Origin: Rhizomicrobium sp.
GTDB lineage: Bacteria > Pseudomonadota > Alphaproteobacteria > Micropepsales > Micropepsaceae
Assembly: GCA_037200985.1 (NCBI GenBank)
Contig: JBBCGJ010000001.1
Coordinates: forward strand, 4,006,756 to 4,070,755
Length of the DNA stretch: 64,000 nucleotides
Direction of reading: 5' to 3'
In this document: piece after piece, positions 42,198 through 50,470 of the stretch
Layout of the letters: the number at the start of each line of letters is the position of its first letter
Position numbering within the stretch: position 1 is the stretch's first letter
The notes under the pieces: model-generated
Databases searched by the model: none
Seen by the model: only the letters and a program-made list of their open reading frames with translations
What the model was told of the DNA's origin: nothing
Program-made: the position numbers and the translations under genes

Positions 42198-42798
42198 ACG
42201 CACCGTATGCGTCGTCGACGACGATCCGGATGTGCGCGATTCGCTCGCGGTCCTTCTGGCGCGGCGCTATCGCGTTCAGGCCTTCGAATCCGCGCGCGCC
42301 CTGCTCGATGCCGGCATCCAGGCGCGCGACACCTGCGTCCTCGCCGACGTCCGCATGCCGGAGATGGACGGGCTGGCGCTGCAGCGCGAGATCAACCGGA
42401 CGATCCCGGGCCTGCCGGTGATCATCATGACGGGCCACGGCGACGTGCCGATGGCGGTGCAGGCGATGAAGGAAGGCGCGGTCGAATTCCTGGAAAAGCC
42501 GTTCGAGCGGGCGGCTCTGCTGGGCGCGCTGGAAAATGCGTTCGCGCACGCCGCCCTCGCGACGGCGGCCGCGGTCGGCACGGCGGCGGTCGATGCCGCG
42601 GCGCGCCGGGCACTGACCGGCCGCGAGCAGGACGTGTTCGATCTCCTGGTCGAAGGCCACCAGAACAAGGTGATCGCCCACAAGCTCGGCATCTCCGCCC
42701 GTACGGTGGAGGTCCACCGCGCCCGGGTGATGGACAAGCTCGGCGCGCGAAGCTTGGCCGACCTGGTGCGGCTGTCGCTCGGACGCGGCGCGAAGTAG
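42187..42798 (+). CDS. fixJ: Response regulator FixJ
   Basis: 203 residues. Receiver with DDDPDVRDSL pocket, phospho-acceptor Asp54 in VLADVRMPEMDG, IMTGHGDVPMAVQAM and Lys in FLEKPFE. C-terminal LuxR/FixJ-type HTH (LTGREQDVFDLLVEG, KLGISARTVEVHRARVMDKL). Phosphorylated by FixL; expected to activate fixK, whose upstream region has FixJ-like repeats. Overlaps fixL. Confidence 0.92.
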   Translation: MTRERTVCVVDDDPDVRDSLAVLLARRYRVQAFESARALLDAGIQARDTCVLADVRMPEMDGLALQREINRTIPGLPVIIMTGHGDVPMAVQAMKEGAVEFLEKPFERAALLGALENAFAHAALATAAAVGTAAVDAAARRALTGREQDVFDLLVEGHQNKVIAHKLGISARTVEVHRARVMDKLGARSLADLVRLSLGRGAK

Positions 42799-42802
42799 CC
42801 GC

Positions 42803-42854
42803 TACGTACGTAGTCCCCCTAAGTAGCGCGGCGGATTCTTCGCCCGTTACGTAC
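42803..42854 (+). promoter_or_regulatory. FixJ-like repeats upstream of fixK
   Basis: tacgtacgtagtccccctaa (42803-42822) continues into aagtagcg, and a further ttacgtac is at 42847-42854. These resemble FixJ sites of rhizobial fixK promoters as I remember them (GTA(A/C)GTA(A/G) cores with a C/T-rich spacer). They lie 68-120 bp before the fixK start codon. Confidence 0.5.
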
Positions 42855-42921
42855 GAAGAACTCCCAATTTCTGCGGACATTGCGGGCTGTCAATTTGCTC
42901 TCGTCGAACACGGAGAGAGCC

Positions 42922-43608
42922 ATGAGCGCCGCAGGTTATCTGACCCCCGCAAGAGTCCCGCTGCCCGCCATGCCCCGCGCGCCCGAGGCGCGTTCGACGT
43001 TGGCCTCGCTCGGCACCATCGGCCATTTCGACCGCAATGCGACGATCTTCAGCGAAGGCGACGACGCGGACTATTCCTACAAGGTGCTCGCCGGCGCGGT
43101 GCGACTCTCCAAGATGATGTCCGACGGCCGTCGCCAGATCGCCGAATTCGCGCTCCCCGGCGACTTCATCGGCATCAACTGGCTCGCGGAGCACGCGATG
43201 ACCGCCGAGGCGCTGAACGACGTCACCGTGGTCGCCTATGCCCGCGGCCGGCTGGAACGGCTGGGCGACGAGAACCGCGAAATCCGCGCCGAGCTCTTCG
43301 CCAATCTGCGCCACGATCTGTGGTCGGCGCAGAACCATCTCGTCATCCTGGGACGCCAGAGCGCGCTGGAGCGCGTCGCGAATTTCCTGGCGCAGCTCCT
43401 GGAGCGCAGCCGCAGCGCCGACAAGACCCGTCTCGACATCCCCATGACGCGCCAGGACATCGCCGACTATCTCGGCCTCACCATCGAGACCGTCTGCCGG
43501 ATGCTCACCAAGCTGAAGCTGTCGGGCATCATCGGCATTCCCGACCGGCACACCATCACCGTCCGCAACGCCGCGGGCCTCAGGCGCGCGGCGCAGCCCG
43601 AAGAGTGA
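42922..43608 (+). CDS. fixK: CRP/FNR-family regulator FixK
   Basis: 228 residues. Cyclic-nucleotide-binding-like beta roll (HFDRNATIFSEGDDADYSY, GAVRLSKMMSDGRRQIAEF, LPGDFIG), dimer helix, and HTH TRQDIADYLGLTIETVCRML with the Glu and Arg that read TTGA half-sites. The N-terminus has no cysteine cluster, so it does not carry an FNR-type iron-sulfur centre and fits FixK, controlled by FixLJ at transcription. GGAGAGAG before ATG 42922. Likely binds the boxes at 40565, 41012 and 48208. Confidence 0.9.
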   Translation: MSAAGYLTPARVPLPAMPRAPEARSTLASLGTIGHFDRNATIFSEGDDADYSYKVLAGAVRLSKMMSDGRRQIAEFALPGDFIGINWLAEHAMTAEALNDVTVVAYARGRLERLGDENREIRAELFANLRHDLWSAQNHLVILGRQSALERVANFLAQLLERSRSADKTRLDIPMTRQDIADYLGLTIETVCRMLTKLKLSGIIGIPDRHTITVRNAAGLRRAAQPEE

Positions 43609-43630
43609 TCTTCCCCACGGGAGCCTACCC

Positions 43631-43822
43631 ATGCCTTACAGCGTCGAAGGATATGCGGATCGCGCGCAGGAATGCGTCACGCTCGCCAACCAGGCGAAGG
43701 ATCCGATGATCCGGATGGAGCTGCTCAAGCTCCGCCAGACCTATCTGACCATCGCCGAACGCCTGCGCCGGCAGGGCTTCGAGGCCGCATCCGCCGAACG
43801 CGCCAGGGGAGCGGCCCATTGA
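43631..43822 (+). CDS. Small conserved alphaproteobacterial protein
   Basis: 63 residues (YADRAQECVTLANQAKDP, MELLKLRQTYLTIAERLRR), two helices. Many short proteins of this kind occur in Rhizobiales and relatives without assigned function. Begins 22 bp after fixK and its TGA overlaps the TTG start of the TPR gene, so it lies within a fixK-led transcript. Confidence 0.72.
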   Translation: MPYSVEGYADRAQECVTLANQAKDPMIRMELLKLRQTYLTIAERLRRQGFEAASAERARGAAH

Positions 43823-44778
43823 CCGCCCGTCCGTTCGTCGGTCCCTACAGGCAGCACCATGCGCTGGCCGTCGCTGGCCTGCTTCTCGTGGCGCTCGTCC
43901 TGCTGTTGTGGAGCACGCGCGGCCTTTCCCATCCCAATCCGGCCGACACCCGCGCGCCCGCCGCCGCGCTTCAACGGCAAGCGGAGTCCGAGCGCGATGC
44001 CGCGGTCACGCGCCTGACGATGATGTGCCTGGAGGCGCTGGCGCGGGGCCAACTCAAGGCGGCGGTCGGCCATTGCGATCTCGCCATCGATCTGGATCCG
44101 AACAACGTCACGCTCCTCGATCTGCGCGGCAATGTGCGGCTGCTGGCCGGAAATCCCGGCAAGGCGCTCGCCGACTTCTCCCGCGCCGTCGCGCTCGCGC
44201 CGACCAATCCGGAAGCCTATCGCTACCGCGCCAACGTCTATTTCACCCAGGGCCGCGATGCGCTGGCGCTCGCCGACTACGACCGCGCCATCGTGCTCGA
44301 TCCCAAGAACGCGATCGGCATCGAACTGCGCGGGCACTTCCATCAGGCGCGGGGCCGCTACGCACTGGCGATCGCGGATTTCTCCCGGGCCATCGCGCTC
44401 AAGCCCGGCGAGGCGCGGACATGGAATTCGCGCTGCTGGACGCGCGTCCTCGCCAATAGCGGCCTCGATGCCGCGCTCGCCGACTGCGATCGTGCCATCG
44501 CGCTCGCGCCGCGTTCGGCCAGCGCCCATGACAGCCGCGGCTTCGTCCATGTGCGCATGAATAGATTCGCGGCTGCCATCGCGGATTTCGACCGCGCGCT
44601 CGCGCTCGAGCCGAAACAGGCCTCGTCCCTGTTCGGCCGCGGCCTCGCGAAACAGAGGATCGGCGACGCCTCGGCGCGCGTCGATCTGGCGTGGGCGCGC
44701 CTCCTCGATCGCACGATCGAAGCGCGGTTCGCCGCGATGGGCTTTCGTTTGAAGCCAAACGGCGTCTCGGGCGCCTGA
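43819..44778 (+). CDS. Membrane-anchored TPR protein
   Basis: 319 residues from TTG 43819 (AGGGGAG 8 nt upstream; TTGA overlap with previous stop). TM helix about 15-33 (LAVAGLLLVALVLLLW), then at least five TPR units each ending in A-L-P type turns (AIDLDPNN, AVALAPTN, AIVLDPKN, AIALKPGE, ALALEPKQ). The repeats probably lie in the periplasm and hold partners. Fifth gene of the fix block; its role in oxygen response unknown. Confidence 0.82.
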   Translation: MTARPFVGPYRQHHALAVAGLLLVALVLLLWSTRGLSHPNPADTRAPAAALQRQAESERDAAVTRLTMMCLEALARGQLKAAVGHCDLAIDLDPNNVTLLDLRGNVRLLAGNPGKALADFSRAVALAPTNPEAYRYRANVYFTQGRDALALADYDRAIVLDPKNAIGIELRGHFHQARGRYALAIADFSRAIALKPGEARTWNSRCWTRVLANSGLDAALADCDRAIALAPRSASAHDSRGFVHVRMNRFAAAIADFDRALALEPKQASSLFGRGLAKQRIGDASARVDLAWARLLDRTIEARFAAMGFRLKPNGVSGA

Positions 44779-44788
44779 AGGAACGGCC

Positions 44789-45403
44789 ATGAAACACGCG
44801 GTCATCGTCGCCCACCCCAATGCGGACAGCTATACCGCCGCGCTGGCTTCGGCCTATCGCGAAGCGGGACTCGCCGCCGGCCACGAGGTGATCTTCCGCG
44901 ACCTCTACGCGATGGGCTTCGATCCCAGGCTCGCCGAGAGCGAGATTCCCTGGTCGCCGCATTTCGCGCTGAAGGACGACGTGATCGCCGAGCGTGCGCT
45001 GCTGCAGGACGTCGACGTCTTCGCCTTCTTCTATCCGCTCTGGCTCAATTCGCCGCCGGCGATCCTCAAGGGCTATCTGGAGCGCGTCTTCGGCCTCGGC
45101 TTCGCCTATCGCCGCGAGGGCGCGGGCAACGCGCCGCTGCTCAAGGGCCGCAAGATGATCAGCTTCACCGCCTCTGGCGCGCCGACCGAATGGGTCATCC
45201 AGTCCGGCGCCTGGGCCGCGATGCGCACGCTGTTCGACAGCCATTTCGCCACGGTGTGCGGGCTGGAGGTGGTCGACCACGTCCATTTCGGCGGCATCCA
45301 TCCCGGCATTCGCGCCGATTCGGTCCGCAACGATGGAGACACCGTGCGCGCCACGCTCGCCAGGCATTTCGCGGCACGTCCGCGCCTCGCCGCCGCGGGT
45401 TGA
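44789..45403 (+). CDS. Flavodoxin-fold NAD(P)H:quinone reductase
   Basis: 204 residues. N-terminal FMN/FAD phosphate loop region AVIVAHPNADSYTAAL, then FAFFYPLWLNSPPAILKGYLERVF and LLKGRKMISFTASGAP, typical of the NQO1/KefF-type NAD(P)H dehydrogenase (quinone) family. Two-electron reduction of quinones or nitro compounds. GAAGGA before the ATG; 10 bp after the TPR gene, so in the same transcript. Confidence 0.87.
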   Translation: MKHAVIVAHPNADSYTAALASAYREAGLAAGHEVIFRDLYAMGFDPRLAESEIPWSPHFALKDDVIAERALLQDVDVFAFFYPLWLNSPPAILKGYLERVFGLGFAYRREGAGNAPLLKGRKMISFTASGAPTEWVIQSGAWAAMRTLFDSHFATVCGLEVVDHVHFGGIHPGIRADSVRNDGDTVRATLARHFAARPRLAAAG

Positions 45404-45445
45404 GAGAAATCAAGGGCATCTCTCCAGATTCTGCTAGTTTGGTGC

Positions 45446-45518
45446 TGTCATCCCCGCGCAAGCGGCAATCCAGTCTTGGTCGCCGGCGACCTGGATGCCC
45501 GCTTGCGCGGGCATGACA
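45446..45518. repeat. Interspersed TGTCATCCCCG hairpin repeat
   Basis: 28-nt arms (45446-45473 and 45491-45518), complementary at 25 of 28 positions, with a 17-nt loop. Shares its outer tgtcatccccg core with the hairpin at 15122-15180. Lies 20 bp before the GTG start of the Pat-like gene, so it may end the upstream transcript or lie in the leader. Confidence 0.7.
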
Positions 45519-45538
45519 AAGGCTGCCCGGAGAGACTC

Positions 45539-48190
45539 GTGACCGTCCGCAATCTCGACATCTTCTTCAAGCCGAAGAGCATCGCTCTGATCGGCGCCAG
45601 CAACAAGCCGCACTCCATCGGCGCGGTCACGGCCGACAATCTGCGCCTCGCCGGCTTCGACGGGCCTATCCTGCCGGTCAATCCGTATCATGCCGCGGTC
45701 GCCGGCGCGCTGTCTTATAAAGACGTTGCCGCCCTGCCGCTGACGCCCGATCTCGCCGTGATCTGCACGCCGCCCGAGACCGTGCCCGGCCTGATCGCGG
45801 AGCTCGGCGCGCGCGGCACCAGGGCCGCCATCGTGATCACCGCCGGCTTCAAGGAGGCTGGCAGCGCCGAGGGCCACCGCCTGGAACAGGCGATGCTCGA
45901 CGCCGCCAGGCCCCATCTGATGCGCATCGTCGGGCCCAATTGCCTGGGCGTGATCTCCACGCCGCAGAACGTCAACGCGTCCTTCGCGCAGGCCATGCCG
46001 GCAAAAGGCGGCGTCGCCTTCGTGGCGCAATCGGGCGCCATGGTCACGACCGTGCTCGACTGGGCGAACGGCCGCGGCATCGGCTTCTCGCACCTGGTCT
46101 CGCTGGGCGACATGAGCGACGTCGATTTCGGCGACATGCTCGACTATCTCGCGACCGACGATTCCACGACCGCGATCCTGCTCTATATCGAGGCGGTGAC
46201 GAGCGCGCGCAAATTCCTCTCCGCGGCGCGCGCCGCGGCCCGGCTGAAGCCGGTCATCGCCATCAAGGCGGGGCGTGCCCCGGCCGCCGCCAAGGCCGCG
46301 TCGTCGCACACCGGCGCGCTCGCCGGCATGGACGCGGTCTACGACGCCGCTTTCGAGCGGGCCGGCATCCTGCGCGTCAACGATCTCGACGAGGTGTTCG
46401 ACGCGGTGGAGACGCTGTCGTCGCGGCCCGACATCAGGGGCGGGCGGCTGACCATCGTGACCAATGGCGGCGGCGTCGGCGTGCTCGCCACCGATTCGCT
46501 GATCGCCCAGGGCGGCGCGCTGGCGGCGTTGTCGCCGGAAACCGTCGCCAAGCTGAACGCCGTGCTGCCGCCGACCTGGAGCCACGCCAATCCCATCGAC
46601 ATCATCGGCGACGCCGGGGCGAAGCGTTACGCCGACACGCTCGCCATCCTCGCCGGCACGCGCGAGCAGGACGCGATCCTGGTGCTCAACTGCCCGACCG
46701 CCGTCGCTTCCGGCGGCGAGGCGGCCGACGCGGTCGCCGCAGCGGCGAAGACCTCGAAGATCCCGATCCTGACCAATTGGCTGGGCGCCCGTTCGGCGGA
46801 GCAGGCGCGCCGCACCTTCGCCGCCGCCAGACTGCCGGGCTACGACACGCCGGAAAAGGCGACGCGGGGCTTCATGCACATGGTGCGCTACCGCCGGCTT
46901 CAGAACCTGCTGATGGAAGTGCCGCCCTCGATCCCACCGGGCGAGCAGCCCGACCGCGCGCGGGCGCGGGCGATTCTCGCGAAGGCCGAACCCGGCTGGC
47001 TCGATGCGCTGTCGGTGCAGGCGCTGCTCGAATCCTACCGCATCCCGCTCGTGCGCCTGATGCGCGCCGCGAACGCGGACGAGGTCGCGGCGGCGGCGGC
47101 GAAGATCGGTGGGCCGGTGGCGCTCAAGATCTTTTCGCCCGACATCACGCACAAATCCGACATCGGCGGCGTGGTGCTGGACATCGTCGGCGCCGAGGCG
47201 GCGCGTGCCGCCGCGCGCGACATGCATTCCCGCATCGCGAAGGCCGTGCCTTCGGCGCGGCTCGAAGGCTTCCTGGTGCAGGAGATGGTGCACCGGCCCG
47301 ACGCCCATGAGCTGATCCTCGGCATGGCGTCGGATGCGACCTTCGGACCGTTCCTGCTGTTCGGCCAGGGTGGCGTCGCGGTTGAAGTGATCGACGACAA
47401 GACGCTCGGCCTGCCGCCGCTCAACCTCAAGCTCGCGCGCGAGATGATCGACAAGACGCGCGTGAGCCGACAGCTCAAGGGCTATCGCGATCATAAGCCG
47501 GCGGCGATGGACGCCATCGCGCTGACGCTCGTCCATCTCTCGCAATTGATCTGCGATTGGCCGCAGATCGCCGAGCTCGACATCAACCCGCTGCTCGCCG
47601 ACGAGACCGGCGTCATCGCGGTCGATGCGCGGGTCAAGATCGCGCCGGCCGCCCGTCCAGACCGCATCGCCATCCGCCCCTATCCGGAAGAACTGACCCA
47701 CGCTGAAGCTGTGCCGGGCATTGGCCGGTTCACCCTGCGTCCGGTGCGCCCCGAAGACGCCCCGGCGTTCGAACGCTTCTTCGAACGGCTCGCGCCCGAG
47801 GACATCCGCATGCGCTTCTTCACAGCGCTGACCATGCTGCCGCCCGCCATGCTGGCGCGGCTGACGCAGATCGACTACGACCGCGAAATGGCGCTGGTCC
47901 TGTTCGACGATGCTGGCGCCATGGCCGGCGTCGTCCGCCTGGCCGCCGACCCCGACGGCGCCCGCGCCGAGTTCGCCGTCCTGGTGCGCAGCGACCTGAA
48001 GGGCCATGGCGTCGGCACGCTGCTGATGGCACGCCTCATCGCCTATGCCCGCGCCCGCGGCATCGGCGAATTGTGGGGCGACGTGCTGCCGGAGAACCAC
48101 ATGATGCAGGCGCTGTGCCGCGACCAGGGCCTCGTCCTGGCGCCGTCGCCGCACGATCCCGCCATGCTGCGTGCGACGCTGAAGCTCTGA
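45539..48190 (+). CDS. Pat-like acyl-CoA synthetase/GNAT acetyltransferase fusion
   Basis: 883 residues. CoA-binding domain (SIALIGASNKPHSIGAV), succinyl-CoA-ligase-like domain with SSHTGALAGMD (phosphohistidine motif of ADP-forming enzymes), ATP-grasp domain (about 480-700; EVAAAAAKIGGPVALKIFSP, HKSDIGGVV), and a C-terminal GNAT (RPVRPEDAPAFERFF, LKGHGVGTLLMARL). This is the layout of protein lysine acetyltransferase Pat/YfiQ, which controls acetyl-CoA synthetase. GTG start at 45539 chosen because GGAGAG lies 6 nt upstream. Lies between fix genes and stress-protein genes. Confidence 0.85.
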   Translation: MTVRNLDIFFKPKSIALIGASNKPHSIGAVTADNLRLAGFDGPILPVNPYHAAVAGALSYKDVAALPLTPDLAVICTPPETVPGLIAELGARGTRAAIVITAGFKEAGSAEGHRLEQAMLDAARPHLMRIVGPNCLGVISTPQNVNASFAQAMPAKGGVAFVAQSGAMVTTVLDWANGRGIGFSHLVSLGDMSDVDFGDMLDYLATDDSTTAILLYIEAVTSARKFLSAARAAARLKPVIAIKAGRAPAAAKAASSHTGALAGMDAVYDAAFERAGILRVNDLDEVFDAVETLSSRPDIRGGRLTIVTNGGGVGVLATDSLIAQGGALAALSPETVAKLNAVLPPTWSHANPIDIIGDAGAKRYADTLAILAGTREQDAILVLNCPTAVASGGEAADAVAAAAKTSKIPILTNWLGARSAEQARRTFAAARLPGYDTPEKATRGFMHMVRYRRLQNLLMEVPPSIPPGEQPDRARARAILAKAEPGWLDALSVQALLESYRIPLVRLMRAANADEVAAAAAKIGGPVALKIFSPDITHKSDIGGVVLDIVGAEAARAAARDMHSRIAKAVPSARLEGFLVQEMVHRPDAHELILGMASDATFGPFLLFGQGGVAVEVIDDKTLGLPPLNLKLAREMIDKTRVSRQLKGYRDHKPAAMDAIALTLVHLSQLICDWPQIAELDINPLLADETGVIAVDARVKIAPAARPDRIAIRPYPEELTHAEAVPGIGRFTLRPVRPEDAPAFERFFERLAPEDIRMRFFTALTMLPPAMLARLTQIDYDREMALVLFDDAGAMAGVVRLAADPDGARAEFAVLVRSDLKGHGVGTLLMARLIAYARARGIGELWGDVLPENHMMQALCRDQGLVLAPSPHDPAMLRATLKL

Positions 48191-48207
48191 GAATTCCGCG
48201 CGCGTTC

Positions 48208-48221
48208 CTGACCTCGGTCAA
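48208..48221 (+). promoter_or_regulatory. FNR/FixK-type box upstream of universal stress genes
   Basis: ctgac-ctcg-gtcaa, nine of ten positions of TTGA(C/T)-N4-(A/G)TCAA. Centre 57 bp before the ATG at 48272. It falls in the only gap between the Pat-like gene and the stress-protein pair. Confidence 0.6.
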
Positions 48222-48271
48222 TGCCCTTCTGGCGGCGACGCGCAAAGGTTCCGGCGTCATCGGAGTCCCAT

Positions 48272-49126
48272 ATGTCGATTGCCAAGATCCTGGTGCCGGT
48301 CAGCGGTGCCGCCTGCGATGCGGCAGCCATTGCCACGGCCATTGCGGCGGCGCGGCCTTTCGGCAGCCATATCCAGCTTTTCGCGATCCACGAAGACCCG
48401 GCGCTCGCGGTGCCGCTGGTCGGCGTGCCGCTGCCGCCCGATGCCATTGCCTCCATCATCGAGGGCCAGACGCGCCACGGCAACGATGCCGCGTCGCGCG
48501 CCCGCGCGACGATGCGCGAGGTCTGCGGCCGCGAAGCGGTGCGCATCGTGCCGGCGGCGATGCGGGACGCGGCGCCGACCTGCTCCTTCCGCCAATGCTG
48601 GGGCAATGTCGCCGTCGGCATCGGCAACGCGGCGGCGCTCAGCGATCTCGTGGTGCTGGGACCGATCTGCTGGGACAACGACCAGGCCTTCAACGAAGCC
48701 TTTCTCGACGTGCTGCGCGATGTGCGCCGTCCGATCCTGGTGGCGCGGGGCGCGCCCCGCGAACCCAGGCGCATCGTCCTCGGCTGGGACGGCAGTTCGG
48801 CGGCGGCGAATGCGGTGGCGAGCGCCATGCCCTTCCTCGAACGCGCCGAGGCGGTGACGGTCGTCACCGTCGCCTGCCGCGGCGCGATCTGCGCGTCCAC
48901 CGCACCGTTGGCCGATTATCTCGTCCGGCACGGCATCGCCTTCGAGCATCGCAAGATCGACGCCGGCGAAGCGTCGGCGGGCGAGGCGCTGCTCGCCGCC
49001 GCGAAGGATGCGGGCCTGCTGGTGGCCGGCGCCTATGGCCACGATCATCTCGGCGAAACGCTCTTTGGCGGCGCCACGGAAACGCTGGCGGCCGGGGCCG
49101 GGCTGCCCGTGCTGCTGGCGCATTGA
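48272..49126 (+). CDS. Tandem universal stress protein
   Basis: 284 residues with two Usp domains. Each starts with a short strand (AKILVPVSG and RRIVLGWDGSS) and the second ends with the nucleotide loop region GAYGHDHLGETLFGGATET. The first domain has lost that loop, so ATP or cyclic nucleotide binding is expected only in the second. Preceded by a FixK-type box, like many usp genes of low-oxygen regulons. Followed after 13 bp by a second such gene. Confidence 0.87.
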   Translation: MSIAKILVPVSGAACDAAAIATAIAAARPFGSHIQLFAIHEDPALAVPLVGVPLPPDAIASIIEGQTRHGNDAASRARATMREVCGREAVRIVPAAMRDAAPTCSFRQCWGNVAVGIGNAAALSDLVVLGPICWDNDQAFNEAFLDVLRDVRRPILVARGAPREPRRIVLGWDGSSAAANAVASAMPFLERAEAVTVVTVACRGAICASTAPLADYLVRHGIAFEHRKIDAGEASAGEALLAAAKDAGLLVAGAYGHDHLGETLFGGATETLAAGAGLPVLLAH

Positions 49127-49139
49127 ACGGACGGGCACG

Positions 49140-49961
49140 ATGACCATCGCGGAAATTCTCCTGGCCTTGAGCGGCACGCCGGCCGATGCGGTGGCGCTGG
49201 ACACGGCCTTCGCCGCCGCCGCGCCCTTCGGCGCGCATGTCACCGCGCTCTACGCGGTCCAGGACGCGCGCGAGGCCGTTTCGGCCGCGGATCTTCGAGA
49301 GGCGGTGCCGGCCCGCGGCGAACGGCTCGCCGGCGCGCGGGAGGAAACGCGGCTCGCCTTCGCCGGCGCGGCGCGAAAGGCCGATGCCGCCATCCGCGCC
49401 GGAGCGGCACGCTGCGGCACGCTGTCGGCGTCCTATCGCGAGGTGCCGGGCGCGCTGGCCGGCGTTTTTTCCGACGCGGCGTTGTTCGCCGATCTCGTCG
49501 TCTTTCCGCACGGCGCGGCGGAGGGCGCGCAGCGCGCGGCCTTCGTCCGCCTCCTGACGCAATCGGAGAAGCCGGTCCTTCTCGCGGGCAAGGTCGCTGC
49601 CCGGCCGTCGCGCATCGCGGTCGGCTGGGACGGCAGTCTTCCCGCCGCCCGCGCGATGACGGCCGCATTGCCCTTGCTCGAGAAGGCCGGGACCGTGGAA
49701 CTTCTCGTCGTCGGCGAATGCACCGGCATCGCCGCCGCCGAGGCGCTCGAATATCTCGCGCTGCACGGCGTGACGGCATCGGTCCGCACGCTCGGGGCGG
49801 CGCCGGTGCCGGTCGGCCGAACCCTTCTGGCGGGCGCCGAAGATGCCGATCTCCTGGTGCTGGGTGCCTATGGGCATAGCCGTCTGCTCGAGCGGCTGTT
49901 CGGCGGCGTGACCGCGCATGTGCTGGCGGATGCCGACAGGGCGATCCTGCTGGCGCATTGA
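49140..49961 (+). CDS. Tandem universal stress protein, second copy
   Basis: 273 residues, same two-domain layout as its neighbour (EILLALSGTPADAVAL; SRIAVGWDGSLPAARAM; GAYGHSRLLERLFGGVTAHV). The second-domain loop keeps the GxxG spacing. Cotranscribed with 48272-49126; the pair is probably a local duplication that has diverged. Confidence 0.86.
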   Translation: MTIAEILLALSGTPADAVALDTAFAAAAPFGAHVTALYAVQDAREAVSAADLREAVPARGERLAGAREETRLAFAGAARKADAAIRAGAARCGTLSASYREVPGALAGVFSDAALFADLVVFPHGAAEGAQRAAFVRLLTQSEKPVLLAGKVAARPSRIAVGWDGSLPAARAMTAALPLLEKAGTVELLVVGECTGIAAAEALEYLALHGVTASVRTLGAAPVPVGRTLLAGAEDADLLVLGAYGHSRLLERLFGGVTAHVLADADRAILLAH

Positions 49962-50103
49962 GACCCGCAATCCCGTCCGGCATCGGCGACGATCGCGGGG
50001 CTCGCGGAAGGCCCGTTCCGTGTCCCTTCAAAGGGATAGCGGCCGCCGCGCCACGGCGGCACGAAACGCTTGAATGCCAACGGCTTAGGCAATAGAAGCG
50101 TCG

Positions 50104-50136
50104 CTATTCTGTCAGAACGCCGTTCCGCCAGAATAG
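50104..50136. repeat. Palindrome just upstream of tRNA-Ser
   Basis: Outer arms ctattctg / cagaatag and inner arms gaac / gttc form a two-step hairpin ending 4 nt before the tRNA. Could be an operator, a processing stem or a terminator of the stress-protein operon; it has no T-run. Confidence 0.45.
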
Positions 50137-50140
50137 GGTG

Positions 50141-50234
50141 GGAGCTGTGGCCGAGAGGCTGAAGGCGGCGGTTTGCTAAACCGTTATACGGTTGAAAAGC
50201 CGTATCGAGGGTTCGAATCCCTCCGGCTCCGCCA
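50141..50234 (+). tRNA. tRNA-Ser (anticodon GCU)
   Basis: 94 nt including an encoded CCA (50232-50234). Acceptor ggagctg pairs with cggctcc; D loop ccgagaggctgaagg; anticodon stem-loop with GCT at 50175-50177 (tttgctaaa); long variable arm (gttatacggttgaaaagccgtat) typical of serine tRNA; T arm gagggttcgaatccctc. Reads AGC/AGU codons. Serves as the left edge of a small low-GC region. Confidence 0.96.
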
Positions 50235-50470
50235 TCATACTGTCATTCAGATCAAATGGTTAGTGGGTATTCGAGCTCACCAAACGCCGAGGCATTCAGC
50301 GCAAATTTGCGACGCCGGTCTGCGGCTGCAGCGGAGTTCCGCCAGAAGCGTCGGATGAGGCCATCGCGCCACGCCGCGGCCAAATTGGCGCTTCATTTTT
50401 CTCTGTGAGCGATCCGATATTGATGGGACTCAACGCTTGATTGGCGGCGAGCACGCCGGGAATCTGAGGC

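Noticed and set aside
45434..48154. Long minus-strand open frame opposite the Pat-like gene
   Set aside because: Composition dominated by Arg, Gly and His without any domain; the + strand frame encodes a complete multidomain enzyme.
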